Shown here one piece after another: positions 6,779 through 15,290 of a DNA stretch of 22,379 nt. The stretch's first letter is position 1; each line of letters opens with the position of its first letter. Source of the DNA: an uncultured Treponema sp. Its GTDB lineage: Bacteria > Spirochaetota > Spirochaetia > Treponematales > Treponemataceae. The position numbers and the translations under genes were made by a program. The notes under the pieces are model-generated. The model did not search any database. It was not told where the DNA came from and saw nothing but the letters and a program-made list of their open reading frames with translations. The stretch covers positions 1 to 22,379 of the forward strand of contig CAKULY010000028.1 in the NCBI GenBank assembly GCA_934667505.1. The letters run 5' to 3'.

Positions 6779-8371
6779 ATGCAAATTTATTCATTTTCTC
6801 CATTTGGATATGAAGGTTCTCTTGTTTCTGTTGAAGTTGATTTGCGGCGAGGAATTCCCGCTACAGATCTTGTAGGTCTTGCAGATAGCGCGGTAAAAGA
6901 AGCCCGCGAACGAATGCAGGCGGCTATCCGCAATTCTGGATTTGATTATCCTTCTGAGCGAGTCCTTATAAGTCTTTCTCCTGCAGACTTAAAAAAAGAA
7001 GGCGCAGGTTTCGATTTGCCAATTGCGCTAAGCGTTCTTTTTTCGCAAGCTAAAGAAAAGTTTTCGCAAAAGGATAATTCTCCAGTTTTGGTAATGGGCG
7101 AGCTCGAGCTTTCTGGAAGGGTCCGCCCTGTAAAAGGCGTCCATGCTGCCGCAAGCACGGCAGTGGCATTTGGAATTACAAGGTGCATCGTTCCTGAGGC
7201 GAATTGCGAAGAAGCCCGCGACGTTGGCGGAATGAAAGTCTTTGGAGCAAAAACTTTAGAAGATGCTTTTTCTGCTCTTGAGAATCCAGAAGTTTTTGCT
7301 GCGCAAGCTGAAAAACAGTTCGATTTTACAGAAATTCCAGAAGACTGCGAAGATATTGAAGGCGTTTTGTTTCAAAAAGTTAAGCCGGAATTAGAATTTT
7401 CAGAAGTTAGAGGGCAAAGTTCTCTTGTAAAGGCTTTGCAAATCGCCGCTGCTGGCGGCCACAATCTAATTGCAGTAGGCGCTCCTGGCTGCGGAAAAAC
7501 AATGGCGATTCAAAAATTTCTAGGACTTTTGCCGCTGCTTACGATAGAAGAAGCTCAGCCTGTAACAAGAATATTAAGCCTTGCGGGCTTGCTTAGAACA
7601 GATTCTGCTCCGAATAGAATTCCTCCGTTTAGAATGCCGCATCAGACCGCTTCTATTGAAGGCATTTGTGGAGGCGGCCCTCATTGCAGACCTGGAGAAG
7701 TTTCTCTTGCTCACAACGGAGTTTTGTTTTTGGACGAGGCTTCTGAATTCAGAACCAGCGTTTTGCAGATGTTGAGAGTTCCTCTTGAAAACGGTCAAAT
7801 AACCCTGAGCCGTGCGGGGCGTTCTACAGTTTTTCCAGCAAGATTCCAGCTTCTTATGGCGACAAATCCCTGTCCTTGCGGAAATTACGGTTCGCCTGCA
7901 AAAGTTTGTCTTTGCAGCGCAAGGGCTATTGATTTGTTTTGGAAAAAGTTTTCAGCCCCTCTTTTAGACCGAGTCGATCTTAGAGTCCATGTAGTAAACG
8001 AAAACGACTTTTCAGATAAGAATACAAAAAATGAGCCGTCAAAATTTTTTAATGGCAAAACCAGCGTTTCTACTGCCGAGCTTCGGAAAGGCATTGCAAA
8101 TGCTGTAAAAGTTCAGCGAGCTCGGCAAGGCAAAAAAAATGCTTTTCTTAGTCCTTCTGAAATTGCAGATTTTTGTGCTTTAGATGTTTCGCTTAAAAAT
8201 ATGCTAGACAAATCTGTTGAGCGTTACGGATTTTCTCCGCGGGCAGTTTCTAGCATCTTAAAAGTTGCAAGAACTTTTGCAGATATTGACTGTTCAAAAG
8301 ATATTCGCGCAGAAGATTTAAAATCTGCTGTGGAGTTCAGAAAAATTGATTTTATGGATGGAAGCCTGTAA
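6779..8371 (+). CDS. comM: ComM/YifB family Mg-chelatase-like AAA+ ATPase
   Basis: 530 residues, slightly longer than the usual 500-510. The N-terminal Lon-like domain (about 1-180) includes GIPATDLVGL and SPADLKKEGAGFDLPIAL. The AAA+ module has Walker A GAPGCGKT (234-241), Walker B VLFLDEASEF (315-324) and a cysteine cluster NPCPCGNYGSPAKVCLCS (363-380), a family hallmark. ComM is a helicase that promotes branch migration when incoming ssDNA recombines during natural transformation; in organisms not known to be competent its role is unclear. The start has AGGTGG at a good distance. No other competence gene is adjacent; recQ lies beyond the tRNA-Leu. Confidence 0.93.
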   Translation: MQIYSFSPFGYEGSLVSVEVDLRRGIPATDLVGLADSAVKEARERMQAAIRNSGFDYPSERVLISLSPADLKKEGAGFDLPIALSVLFSQAKEKFSQKDNSPVLVMGELELSGRVRPVKGVHAAASTAVAFGITRCIVPEANCEEARDVGGMKVFGAKTLEDAFSALENPEVFAAQAEKQFDFTEIPEDCEDIEGVLFQKVKPELEFSEVRGQSSLVKALQIAAAGGHNLIAVGAPGCGKTMAIQKFLGLLPLLTIEEAQPVTRILSLAGLLRTDSAPNRIPPFRMPHQTASIEGICGGGPHCRPGEVSLAHNGVLFLDEASEFRTSVLQMLRVPLENGQITLSRAGRSTVFPARFQLLMATNPCPCGNYGSPAKVCLCSARAIDLFWKKFSAPLLDRVDLRVHVVNENDFSDKNTKNEPSKFFNGKTSVSTAELRKGIANAVKVQRARQGKKNAFLSPSEIADFCALDVSLKNMLDKSVERYGFSPRAVSSILKVARTFADIDCSKDIRAEDLKSAVEFRKIDFMDGSL

Positions 8372-8425
8372 TTTTTTTTGCTAGCGAATCTGTGTGTGGG
8401 GGAATGGAAGAAATCGAACAAAATG

Positions 8426-8495
8426 CGTCTGGTCAAGGGCTCTTACGTTCAAGACCTTGACTCTGCCGTTTTTATGGTTTTGATAAACCCTAAAT
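8426..8495. repeat. dispersed intergenic repeat, copy B
   Basis: Second copy of 4003-4072. The first stem is GTCAAGG/CCTTGAC (8432-8438, 8455-8461) and the second GGTTT/AAACC (8476-8480, 8485-8489). It sits directly downstream of the tRNA-Leu terminator. Confidence 0.75.
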
Positions 8496-8530
8496 AAAAA
8501 AAAGGTTGCTCAAAACTGAACAACCTTTTT
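8496..8530 (-). terminator. terminator of tRNA-Leu
   Basis: GGTTGCTC (8504-8511) and GAACAACC (8518-8525) pair with one mismatch, flanked by A/T runs. On the minus strand the stem is followed by eight T. Confidence 0.8.
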
Positions 8531-8613
8531 TACCGGAGAAGAGACTTGAACTCTTACGCAGTCGCCCGCAAAAGATTTTGAGTCTTTCGTGTCTACCATT
8601 CCACCACTCCGGC
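8531..8613 (-). tRNA. tRNA-Leu (anticodon CAA)
   Basis: Minus-strand class II tRNA of 83 nt including the discriminator. Acceptor GCCGGAG/CTCCGGT (first pair G-U), anticodon stem-loop AAAGA-CTCAAAA-TCTTT giving anticodon CAA for UUG codons, a long variable arm with stem GCGG/CTGC, and T-arm AAGAG-TTCAAGT-CTCTT. CCA is not encoded; the discriminator is A, as expected for Leu. Confidence 0.95.
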
Positions 8614-8623
8614 GAATAATTTG

Positions 8624-8652
8624 ATATTAACAGAAAAAAAAGCCTTTTTCAA
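8624..8652 (-). promoter_or_regulatory. promoter of tRNA-Leu
   Basis: Minus-strand TTGAAA (8647-8652), 17-bp spacer, TAATAT (8624-8629). The predicted start lies a few bases before the tRNA. Confidence 0.5.
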
Positions 8653-8667
8653 GTAGTTGCAACCCGA

Positions 8668-8673
8668 TATAAT
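8668..8673 (+). promoter_or_regulatory. -10 element of recQ
   Basis: A perfect TATAAT lies 18 bp before the recQ ATG. No good -35 is seen at 16-18 bp. The leader would be about 12 nt and lacks a Shine-Dalgarno. Confidence 0.4.
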
Positions 8674-8691
8674 AAGAAAACTAGAAAAAAA

Positions 8692-10536
8692 ATGAAAAAT
8701 ATCGAAGATAAATGTGAAAAAATCTTGAAAAACGTATTCGGTTACGACTCTTTTAGACCAATGCAGCTGGATGTTATAAAAAGTGTTCTTTCTGGGAAAG
8801 ACACCCTTGCCATAATGCCAACTGGTGGCGGAAAGTCAGTTTGCTGTCAAATTCCAGCCCTTGTGTTTGAAGGAGTCACCCTTGTTGTTTCGCCTTTAAT
8901 TTCTTTGATGCAAGATCAAGTTGCATCTTTAAAAGAAAATGGCGTTGAATCAGTGTTTTTAAATAGCTCTCTTGAGCGGGAAGAATATTTTAATGCTATA
9001 AATAGCATAAAAAACGGGACTGCTAAAATTGTGTATATTTCTCCTGAAGGGCTTGCCACGGGAAAAATTCTTGATATTTTGCAAGAGTCAGAAAAATCAG
9101 TCAGCTGCATAACTGTTGACGAAGCTCACTGCGTAAGCGAATGGGGACACGATTTTAGACCAGATTACCTTGATATTTTTTCTGTCCGTGAACGCTTTCC
9201 TAATGCCGTCTGCCTAGCTCTTACGGCGACAGCAACCGTTCAAGTTCGGCAAGATATTATAAAAAATCTTAAGATGAAAAATCCCTGCGTGTTTGTTTCC
9301 AGTTTTAACCGGGAAAATATTTTTCTTGAAGTAAGACCTAAAAAAAATGCGCTGCAACAGATTTGCGAGTATTTAAATGCTCATCAAGAAGAAAGCGGAA
9401 TTATTTATTGTTTTTCAAGAAAGCAAGTGGATCAACTTACGCAGTCGCTAAACGAAAAAGGCTTTTCTGTAGAAAAATATCATGCAGGCTTAGATGACAA
9501 GGAACGCGCTGAAAATCAAAACTTGTTTATTAACGACAAAGTTCAAATAATGGTCGCCACAGTAGCTTTTGGAATGGGAATTAATAAGCCTAACGTTAGA
9601 TTTGTTATGCATTACGATATTCCAAAGTCTCTTGAAGAATACTACCAAGAAATTGGAAGAGCAGGGCGAGATGGTTTGCCGTCAACCGCAATTTTGTTCT
9701 ATAGCGGCGCGGATATTCATAAAATTAGATTTTTCTTTGAAGATTCTGCAGATTCTCAAAAGTCGGAAAGCTTGCTGAAAAGCATGGTAAGTTATGCGAC
9801 TTCAAGGCAGTGCCGCAGAAAGGTTCTTCTTGGTTATTTTGGAGAAAACTTTTTGCCAGAAAAAAAATCTTCTGAAAACTGCTGCGATATTTGTTCATCT
9901 AAAACAAATTTAAATTTTGATGTTACAATTCCGTCTCAGAAATTTATGTGCTGTATTCTTCGTACCGGGCAGCGGTACGGAGTTTCTTACATAATTGATG
10001 TGCTGATGGGTTCCCGCCAAAAAAGAATTCTTGATAATCATCACGAAACGCTTTCAACCTGGGGAATCGGAAAAGAGCTTTCCAAGGAAGACTGGTTTTT
10101 GCTTTCAGACGCGTTGATTGATGCTGGTTTTATTTTTAAAAGCGGAGAATACAATATCCTGAAACTTTCGGATTTGGGAAAATTTGCTCTTTCTTCGCGA
10201 GAGTGCATAAAACTTCCTGTAGTGCTTCATCAGATAAAGGTTTTGAATCAAGTTGCTCCTAAAAAAGTAGAGTTCTCAATTCATAAAAAAGGCGACTTTA
10301 CAAGAAATTTATGCGAACAAGATTTAATCTTATACAATGACATAAAAATGTGGCGAAAAAATCTTGCGGAAGAAATGAATGTTCCCCCTTACGTTATTTT
10401 TGGCGACAAAACGCTGGAAGAACTGGTAGAAAAAAAGCCCCGCACAAAGGCGGAGCTTTTAAAAGTCTTTGGAATAGGAGAAGTAAAGGCTGAAAAAATA
10501 GGAGATGCAATTCTTCGCCTTGTTTCTGGCAAATAA
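8692..10536 (+). CDS. recQ: ATP-dependent DNA helicase RecQ
   Basis: 614 residues, standard RecQ length, a 3'-5' helicase acting in recombination and replication repair. The N-terminal aromatic/Q region FRPMQLDVI (21-29) is followed by Walker A TGGGKS (44-49), DEAH (143-146) with the extended HCVSEWGHDFRPDY, SAT-equivalent LTATAT and motif VI QEIGRAGRDG. The zinc-binding cysteines are in SRQCRRKVLLGYF and CCDIC. A winged-helix RQC region and a C-terminal HRDC domain (MWRKNLAEEMNVPPYVIF) complete the architecture. It ends two bases before the stop of the convergent DUF1015 gene, with no terminator between. No Shine-Dalgarno is apparent. Confidence 0.96.
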   Translation: MKNIEDKCEKILKNVFGYDSFRPMQLDVIKSVLSGKDTLAIMPTGGGKSVCCQIPALVFEGVTLVVSPLISLMQDQVASLKENGVESVFLNSSLEREEYFNAINSIKNGTAKIVYISPEGLATGKILDILQESEKSVSCITVDEAHCVSEWGHDFRPDYLDIFSVRERFPNAVCLALTATATVQVRQDIIKNLKMKNPCVFVSSFNRENIFLEVRPKKNALQQICEYLNAHQEESGIIYCFSRKQVDQLTQSLNEKGFSVEKYHAGLDDKERAENQNLFINDKVQIMVATVAFGMGINKPNVRFVMHYDIPKSLEEYYQEIGRAGRDGLPSTAILFYSGADIHKIRFFFEDSADSQKSESLLKSMVSYATSRQCRRKVLLGYFGENFLPEKKSSENCCDICSSKTNLNFDVTIPSQKFMCCILRTGQRYGVSYIIDVLMGSRQKRILDNHHETLSTWGIGKELSKEDWFLLSDALIDAGFIFKSGEYNILKLSDLGKFALSSRECIKLPVVLHQIKVLNQVAPKKVEFSIHKKGDFTRNLCEQDLILYNDIKMWRKNLAEEMNVPPYVIFGDKTLEELVEKKPRTKAELLKVFGIGEVKAEKIGDAILRLVSGK

Positions 10537-10538
10537 AA

Positions 10539-11891
10539 TTAAGAAAAGAGTTTTCTACATTCTAAGTAAAATCTTTTTTCGTCGGCTTCGCCCATGCTAA
10601 AGCTTTTTCTAGGCAGAGGACCTCTTGCGCTTATAGTAGCAAAAAAACTGTCTTTTGCCACAGACGGCAAAAGAATTCCTGTGGTATTTTCTTGCTTTCC
10701 TAGCCTGAAAATTTCGTCAGAACCATGTATGTAGTCTATTTCTGCTTTGACTGTGCGGCAGCCTTTTTCGTCGCAAATATGGCTTTTAGGCGCCGTCTTT
10801 AAAAAGACATCTAAAGCTGGCTGAAGGCGACTTACGGCAAGCTCATTTATATCTGTTTTTAAAAGCACAAAACTTTGCTTTCCATTTTCCATAAAAGTAA
10901 AGCCGAAATTGGAGCTGCTGTTTTTTACGCTTTCTTCCAGCTCCTTTTGTGTGTTGATTTCTTCAGTTGTTCCTTCAAGCTTTGTACACAAATCTTTTAT
11001 GAGTTCTTTAGAATTTATATTGAATAAAACCCTGTGGATTGGCTCAAAGGTTAAGCCTTCGTCGTAAATGTTTACAATCTCCACAAGAGCGTACCGCACA
11101 GGATTTTCAACGTCATTTTTCACTTCAGGATGTTCATTTTTGTACTTTTCCCAAACGGATTTCGCAGTCGCCAAAGAATGGTTTCCGTCGCCAACTGCAA
11201 ATAAAAATACAGAGCCGTCAGAACAGGTGTTTTGAGCAGAAAGCTTTTCAAGAGATTTTTCAATTCTGTTCATTTCTTCTTGTGTCGAAACAGCCCAGCC
11301 TTTAATGCTTCCGCCTCCAAGCATTAAGTTCCCGCTGTATAACTGTTCGTTTCGCTTTCTTGCTAGAATGCCAGTTTCTTCTACTAGCAATTTTTCAGGG
11401 TCGTTTACTAAAAGCATTATATGAGGTAGTTCCAGAGGCGCTCCGTCGCGAATTTCCATCCTAGGAGGAATTCTTTCTACAATCGTTGCCTCTGTCGCCC
11501 TGATTAAAGCTGTGCTAAAAGGCTTCCATTCATATTTTTCAAGGTCGATTGCAACTATAAGTCCTTTTCTTGTCCTTCCGTGGGAAGTAGTCCTTTCTAT
11601 ATATATAAACTCCTCTTTTTCAGGCTCAAAAATTCCTTCATCAAGATAAGTCTGCATGTTTTTTCTAATTTTTAGGATTTTTTCATTTTTATCTTTGTCG
11701 TTTAAATAGACTTCAGGAAGAATTAAGTTCAAGGTAGAAGGTTTAGACTTTGCACATTCTTCAGCTTTTTTCCAATATTCACGGTCTTGCGTGTATTGGT
11801 CGCAAGCGACAGTCGCCCAGGTTTCAGTATCAAGCTTTTTTGGCAAAAGAATTTTAGGGATTTTAATTCCGAATTGTTCAAAAGTTTTCAT
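10539..11891 (-). CDS. DUF1015 family protein
   Basis: 450 residues with the features of the DUF1015 family: the N-terminal PKILLPKKLDTETWATVACDQYTQD, the central LYSGNLMLGGGSIKGWAV, the FAVGDGNHSLATAKSVWE block (a GDGNHS motif with possible metal or nucleotide role) and ALVEIVNIYDEGLTFEPIHRVLF. Function is not established for the family, and the neighbours do not reveal one. It diverges from rpoN with only 45 bp between the start codons. There is no Shine-Dalgarno; a TATATT ends six bases before the ATG. The last residues (SAR...GPLPRKSFSMGEADEKRFYLECRKL) are also typical. Confidence 0.85.
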   Translation of the reverse strand: MKTFEQFGIKIPKILLPKKLDTETWATVACDQYTQDREYWKKAEECAKSKPSTLNLILPEVYLNDKDKNEKILKIRKNMQTYLDEGIFEPEKEEFIYIERTTSHGRTRKGLIVAIDLEKYEWKPFSTALIRATEATIVERIPPRMEIRDGAPLELPHIMLLVNDPEKLLVEETGILARKRNEQLYSGNLMLGGGSIKGWAVSTQEEMNRIEKSLEKLSAQNTCSDGSVFLFAVGDGNHSLATAKSVWEKYKNEHPEVKNDVENPVRYALVEIVNIYDEGLTFEPIHRVLFNINSKELIKDLCTKLEGTTEEINTQKELEESVKNSSSNFGFTFMENGKQSFVLLKTDINELAVSRLQPALDVFLKTAPKSHICDEKGCRTVKAEIDYIHGSDEIFRLGKQENTTGILLPSVAKDSFFATISARGPLPRKSFSMGEADEKRFYLECRKLFS

Positions 11892-11897
11892 ATAAAA

Positions 11898-11903
11898 AAT
11901 ATA
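11898..11903 (-). promoter_or_regulatory. -10 element of the DUF1015 gene
   Basis: Minus-strand TATATT followed by six bases and then the ATG at 11891. A -35 is not recognisable. The region is A/T-rich, so chance is possible. Confidence 0.35.
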
Positions 11904-11924
11904 ACGGATTTTTTTTGTTTATGC

Positions 11925-11930
11925 TATAAT
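11925..11930 (+). promoter_or_regulatory. -10 element of rpoN
   Basis: A perfect TATAAT followed by six bases and then the ATG at 11937. No good -35 at 16-18 bp. Its geometry mirrors that of the divergent DUF1015 gene. Confidence 0.45.
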
Positions 11931-11936
11931 ATCGCT

Positions 11937-13499
11937 ATGCCAGATAATAAGTTGAATCAACAGCAGAAAGCTTCGCAATCCCAGGTGATGTCTAGCCAGC
12001 AAATTATGGCAGTAAAAATGCTTGGAATGAGCAGCCTGGAACTTAGAGACGAAATATTGGCAAAAATCGATGAAAATCCGGCTTTGGAACTTGTAAAAGA
12101 TCCGTTTTCAGATGGAGTAGATGTTTCTGCAAAAAACAACAGTCTTGCAAGCGGTGTTCGCATAGGAAAAACTTCTTCAAAGGGGCAGCTTGAATCTGAT
12201 AATTTTCAGCTTATGCTTGAAAGTTCTCCAGATAACAGAGAAACCTTGCAAGACCATTTAATTCATCAGCTTAACATGAGCAGTCTTTCTAGTTCGGAAA
12301 CAGTTCTTTGCAAAAAGCTTATAGAAAATCTGGACGAAAACGGATTTTACGTTCTCGCTCCAATTTCTCTGTTAGATTCAAAAGAGGATTCTCAAAGTAA
12401 AAGTTTTTTAAATCACTGCATTTCGATTGTCAGGCATTTTGATCCTCCTGGAATTTGTGTTCAAAATCTTTCTGAAAGTTTAAAAGTTCAGTTCGATTTA
12501 AAAATAAATTCTGATTTCCAAAGTATCAGCTTAGCAAGAAAAAATGAAATTTCTAAACTTGTTTATTTTTTCCTTGATGCTCATTTGGATTTTTTAAATC
12601 CTCCGATAGCAGAAAAAGTTTGCAAAAAAGTTCAGGCTTGGCTATTGCAGCAAAAAACACTTTCTTTTCAATCTGAAAAGCAAAAAGACTTCTTGCCAGA
12701 TTTTGAAACTGTTACGGAAAAAAATGTTCAAAAAGCCATTTCTTTTATACAGTCGTTAAATCCATATCCGGCAGCGGAATTTAGCAGCTCTAGTTCGCAG
12801 CATTTTATAAGCCCTGATGTTTATGTAATTCGCTGTTGCGGCGCAATTGATAGCGATGATTTTTCAATCGGACTTGTAAAAAATGATTCGGATTCGTTTT
12901 TTAGGGTTGTTATTTCAAAGGATAGCGTTCCTGTTGTTCGGCTTTCCAAGGATTTTAACGAAGAAAAATTAGACGAGAAAAATCAATCTAAGAAAGAACA
13001 GCAGTTTATAAAAACTCAATTAAAAAATGCAGAATTTTTTTTAGGGGCTTTGGATTTTCGTTATCAAGCCATAATAGAATCTTGCAGCAAGCTCGTTCAT
13101 TCTCAAAAGCTGTTTTTTTCAAAAGGCTATGGAAATCTTGTTCCCTTGAGCCAGCGGCAGTTTGCAAAAGAGCTAGGCGTTCACGAATCTACCGTTAGCC
13201 GTTTGGCAAACAGCAAATTTATTCAGTGCGATTGGGGAACTTTTCCTTTAAAATACTTTTTTTCCTCAGCAGTTAAAAAAAATAAGGTGGAAGACAAGGC
13301 GAATGAATCAAAGGAAGTTTCTTCAGATACTGTAAAAATTGAAATTGAAAATATCCTTAAAAACAATAGCGAAGGAAAAAAGCTTTCTGATCAAAAAATT
13401 GCCGATTTGCTTGCCGAAAAAGGCTATAAGATTGCAAGGCGTACAGTTTCAAAATATCGTTCGCAGCTAAAGATTGGTTCTAGCTACGAACGCGTGTAA
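11937..13499 (+). CDS. rpoN: RNA polymerase sigma-54 factor RpoN
   Basis: 520 residues from the chosen ATG. Region I is glutamine-rich with hydrophobic periodicity (QQIMAVKMLGMSSLELRDEI...NPALEL) and contacts the activator and the -12 element. The middle holds the core-binding part, and the C-terminal third has the helix-turn-helix LSQRQFAKELGVHESTVSRL followed by the RpoN box, here ARRTVSKYR (500-508; consensus ARRTVAKYR). An upstream in-frame start at 11787 would lie inside the divergent gene and adds residues without family likeness, so MPDNKLNQQQ is taken. No Shine-Dalgarno is present. The factor needs AAA+ activators, none of which is in the window, and no clear -24/-12 promoter was found here. 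Confidence 0.94.
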   Translation: MPDNKLNQQQKASQSQVMSSQQIMAVKMLGMSSLELRDEILAKIDENPALELVKDPFSDGVDVSAKNNSLASGVRIGKTSSKGQLESDNFQLMLESSPDNRETLQDHLIHQLNMSSLSSSETVLCKKLIENLDENGFYVLAPISLLDSKEDSQSKSFLNHCISIVRHFDPPGICVQNLSESLKVQFDLKINSDFQSISLARKNEISKLVYFFLDAHLDFLNPPIAEKVCKKVQAWLLQQKTLSFQSEKQKDFLPDFETVTEKNVQKAISFIQSLNPYPAAEFSSSSSQHFISPDVYVIRCCGAIDSDDFSIGLVKNDSDSFFRVVISKDSVPVVRLSKDFNEEKLDEKNQSKKEQQFIKTQLKNAEFFLGALDFRYQAIIESCSKLVHSQKLFFSKGYGNLVPLSQRQFAKELGVHESTVSRLANSKFIQCDWGTFPLKYFFSSAVKKNKVEDKANESKEVSSDTVKIEIENILKNNSEGKKLSDQKIADLLAEKGYKIARRTVSKYRSQLKIGSSYERV

Positions 13500-13517
13500 T
13501 TTTCTTAAAAACGGTTT

Positions 13518-13553
13518 TGGCAAAGGCCTTGAGCACGCCCCAGCCCTTTGCCA
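13518..13553. terminator. hairpin between convergent rpoN and hpf
   Basis: TGGCAAAGG (13518-13526) and CCTTTGCCA (13545-13553) form a 9-bp stem with an 18-nt loop. On the minus strand AAACC and then five T follow, so it could end hpf transcription; on the plus strand there is no clean T-run. Confidence 0.45.
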
Positions 13554-13560
13554 GGCACAT

Positions 13561-13848
13561 TTACTTTTCCTGGATTTTATCTTTTTCTTTTTTGATTTTG
13601 TTGTCAAGAACATCCATCATAGAGTTAAAAGCTGCTGCAAAATCGTAGTCTTTTGCGCTTACGTGAGCCTGTGCGCCCCAGCGAAAGTTCGCAGTTGTTT
13701 CTACACTGAATTCCTTGTCAAGTTTGATTGTTATTTTTAAATCCACAATTAAATCTTCAGCGTATGAAATTCGTTTGATTTTTGTATCAACTAAATCCTG
13801 TTGTTTTTGGTCCATTGTAAACCCGATTGCTTTTACCGATGTTGTCAT
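13561..13848 (-). CDS. hpf: ribosome hibernation promoting factor, short form (HPF/RaiA)
   Basis: 95 residues, the short HPF length without the dimerising tail of long HPF. The C-terminal half, HVSAKDYDFAAAFNSMMDVLDNKIKKEKDKI, aligns with the second helix and basic end of E. coli HPF. Such proteins bind the decoding centre of the 30S subunit and silence ribosomes in stationary phase. A perfect AGGAGG precedes the ATG. The gene lies between rpoN and hprK, as in many bacteria, but on the opposite strand, with its own promoter. Confidence 0.9.
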   Translation of the reverse strand: MTTSVKAIGFTMDQKQQDLVDTKIKRISYAEDLIVDLKITIKLDKEFSVETTANFRWGAQAHVSAKDYDFAAAFNSMMDVLDNKIKKEKDKIQEK

Positions 13849-13896
13849 AATTTCCTCCTAACAGTAAGTAAGTTCGCAATTCAAATGATTAATTAA

Positions 13897-13925
13897 ATAA
13901 TACAATGCTAGTGGTAAAAAGGCAA
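13897..13925 (-). promoter_or_regulatory. promoter of hpf
   Basis: Minus-strand TTGCCT (13920-13925), 17-bp spacer, TATTAT (13897-13902). The leader is about 43 nt and carries a consensus Shine-Dalgarno. Confidence 0.5.
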
Positions 13926-13965
13926 ATTCAAAAACAAGTATTTTTTTACAAAGCCTTTTTTACAG

Positions 13966-13994
13966 TTGAAAACAACACGTTTTATGTGTATAGT
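13966..13994 (+). promoter_or_regulatory. promoter of hprK, leaderless geometry
   Basis: TTGAAA (13966-13971), exactly 17 bp, TATAGT (13989-13994). The ATG at 14002 follows after seven bases, so the transcript would start at or next to it. Confidence 0.55.
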
Positions 13995-14001
13995 GGCTTG
14001 T

Positions 14002-14991
14002 ATGGCTGAAAAGAAGTTTACAGTTCTGGATTTATTGGATTTAGACCTTTCTGGTCACGATGCGCTTGAGTTAAGGTGTATCGCCGGCAGAAGAGGGCTT
14101 CCGCGCGACATTTCTGTCCCTGATATAAATAGACCAGGGCTTGCTCTGTCAGGTTTTTTCGATTCATTCGCATTCAAGCGTGTGCAGCTTTTTGGACGTG
14201 GTGAAAATTCGTACCTTGCAAAACTTCACAGCGAAAATAAAACAGACACTTTAAAAACTCTTTTTGGCTATAAAATTCCGTGCTGCATTTTTTCAAGCAG
14301 CCGCTATCCAACAGAAGAGTTTTTGTCGTTCGCAGAAGAAGCTTGCTGTCCTATCTTGCAGACTTCCCTTGATACCACAGACCTTTCAACCAGGCTTATA
14401 CGCGTGTTTTCAAATATTTTTGCTCCTAAAAAAACTTTGCACGGCGTTTTGGTAGAAGTTTATGGCGTAGGAATTCTTCTTACGGGACATTCTGGTGTCG
14501 GAAAGAGCGAGACTGCGCTTGAGCTTGTTGAGCGAGGCCACCGTCTTGTTGCAGACGACATAGTTGAAGTTCGCTGTGTAAACGGAAACGAAGTTCTTGG
14601 CAAAGGCGCAAATTCTCTTATAAGCCATCACATGGAAATAAGAGGCTTAGGAATTATAAATATTTCTAAATTGTATGGAGTTGGCGCCGTAATCGACCAA
14701 AAAGAAATTCAGCTAGTCGTAAAACTTGAAGAATGGGATAAAAACAAAATGTATGATAGATTAGGTGTTGATCAAGTTTATATGGATATACTTGGTGTAA
14801 AAGTGCCTGCGATAGACATTCCTGTTCGACCAGGAAGAAATCTTCCTATCATAATTGAAGCAGCTGCAATGAACGAAAGGTTAAAGAATATGGGATACAA
14901 TTCTGCTCGCGATTTTAACCAAAACGTTTTAAAATGGATTGAAAATGGAGAAGCTCAAACTTCGTTTTCTCTTAATGAAGATAAATATTAG
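14002..14991 (+). CDS. hprK: HPr(Ser) kinase/phosphorylase
   Basis: 329 residues. The N-terminal domain (1-130) is the less conserved half. The catalytic half has the conserved LHG (147-149), Walker A GHSGVGKS (162-169), VADDIVE (183-189) and the signature EIRGLGIINI. The enzyme adds or removes phosphate on HPr Ser46 in response to glycolytic intermediates and phosphate, which links carbon supply to gene control. Its substrate HPr is encoded 30 bp downstream. Longer starts at 13966 (TTG) and 13984 would place coding sequence over the promoter, so ATG 14002 (MAEKKFTVLDLL) is preferred. A classical Shine-Dalgarno is absent. Confidence 0.94.
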   Translation: MAEKKFTVLDLLDLDLSGHDALELRCIAGRRGLPRDISVPDINRPGLALSGFFDSFAFKRVQLFGRGENSYLAKLHSENKTDTLKTLFGYKIPCCIFSSSRYPTEEFLSFAEEACCPILQTSLDTTDLSTRLIRVFSNIFAPKKTLHGVLVEVYGVGILLTGHSGVGKSETALELVERGHRLVADDIVEVRCVNGNEVLGKGANSLISHHMEIRGLGIINISKLYGVGAVIDQKEIQLVVKLEEWDKNKMYDRLGVDQVYMDILGVKVPAIDIPVRPGRNLPIIIEAAAMNERLKNMGYNSARDFNQNVLKWIENGEAQTSFSLNEDKY

Positions 14992-15021
14992 CAATAATAA
15001 AATAATAAAAAGGAAATCAAA

Positions 15022-15288
15022 ATGGTTGAAAAATTGCTTACTGTAAAAAACAGAGCTGGAATTCATGCAAGGCCAGCGGCGATAATTGCGCAGACTGCAA
15101 ACAAGTTTGACTGCGAAATCACTCTTTCTAGGGATGATACCACTGTAAACGCTAAGTCTATTATGGGTGTTATTACAATGGCCGCCGGTTACAATACGGT
15201 TTTAACGCTTAGAACAGAAGGTTCAGACGAGAACGAGGCTGCTTCAGCAATCCAATCTTTGTTTGATTCTAAGTTCGAGGAGGAATGA
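15022..15288 (+). CDS. ptsH: phosphocarrier protein HPr
   Basis: 88 residues, normal for HPr. The active histidine is H15 in AGIHARPAA and the regulatory serine is S46 in NAKSIMGV, the target of HprK. Both phosphorylation sites are intact, so it can serve sugar phosphotransfer or act purely as a signal protein. No enzyme I or sugar permease gene is in the window. AGGAA precedes the ATG. The end of the gene carries the AGGAGG used by lexA, two bases upstream of which the HPr stop occurs, suggesting translational coupling. Confidence 0.96.
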   Translation: MVEKLLTVKNRAGIHARPAAIIAQTANKFDCEITLSRDDTTVNAKSIMGVITMAAGYNTVLTLRTEGSDENEAASAIQSLFDSKFEEE

Positions 15289-15290
15289 TT

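Noticed and set aside
8380..8405. TG dinucleotide run followed by G5 after comM
   Set aside because: Short, not placed in a promoter or coding start; nothing suggests a switch.
13927..13965. Hairpin-like GTAAAAAGGC with GCCTTTTTTAC between hpf and hprK
   Set aside because: The loop is near 30 nt and no plus-strand gene ends nearby; the sequence is better explained by the two divergent promoters.
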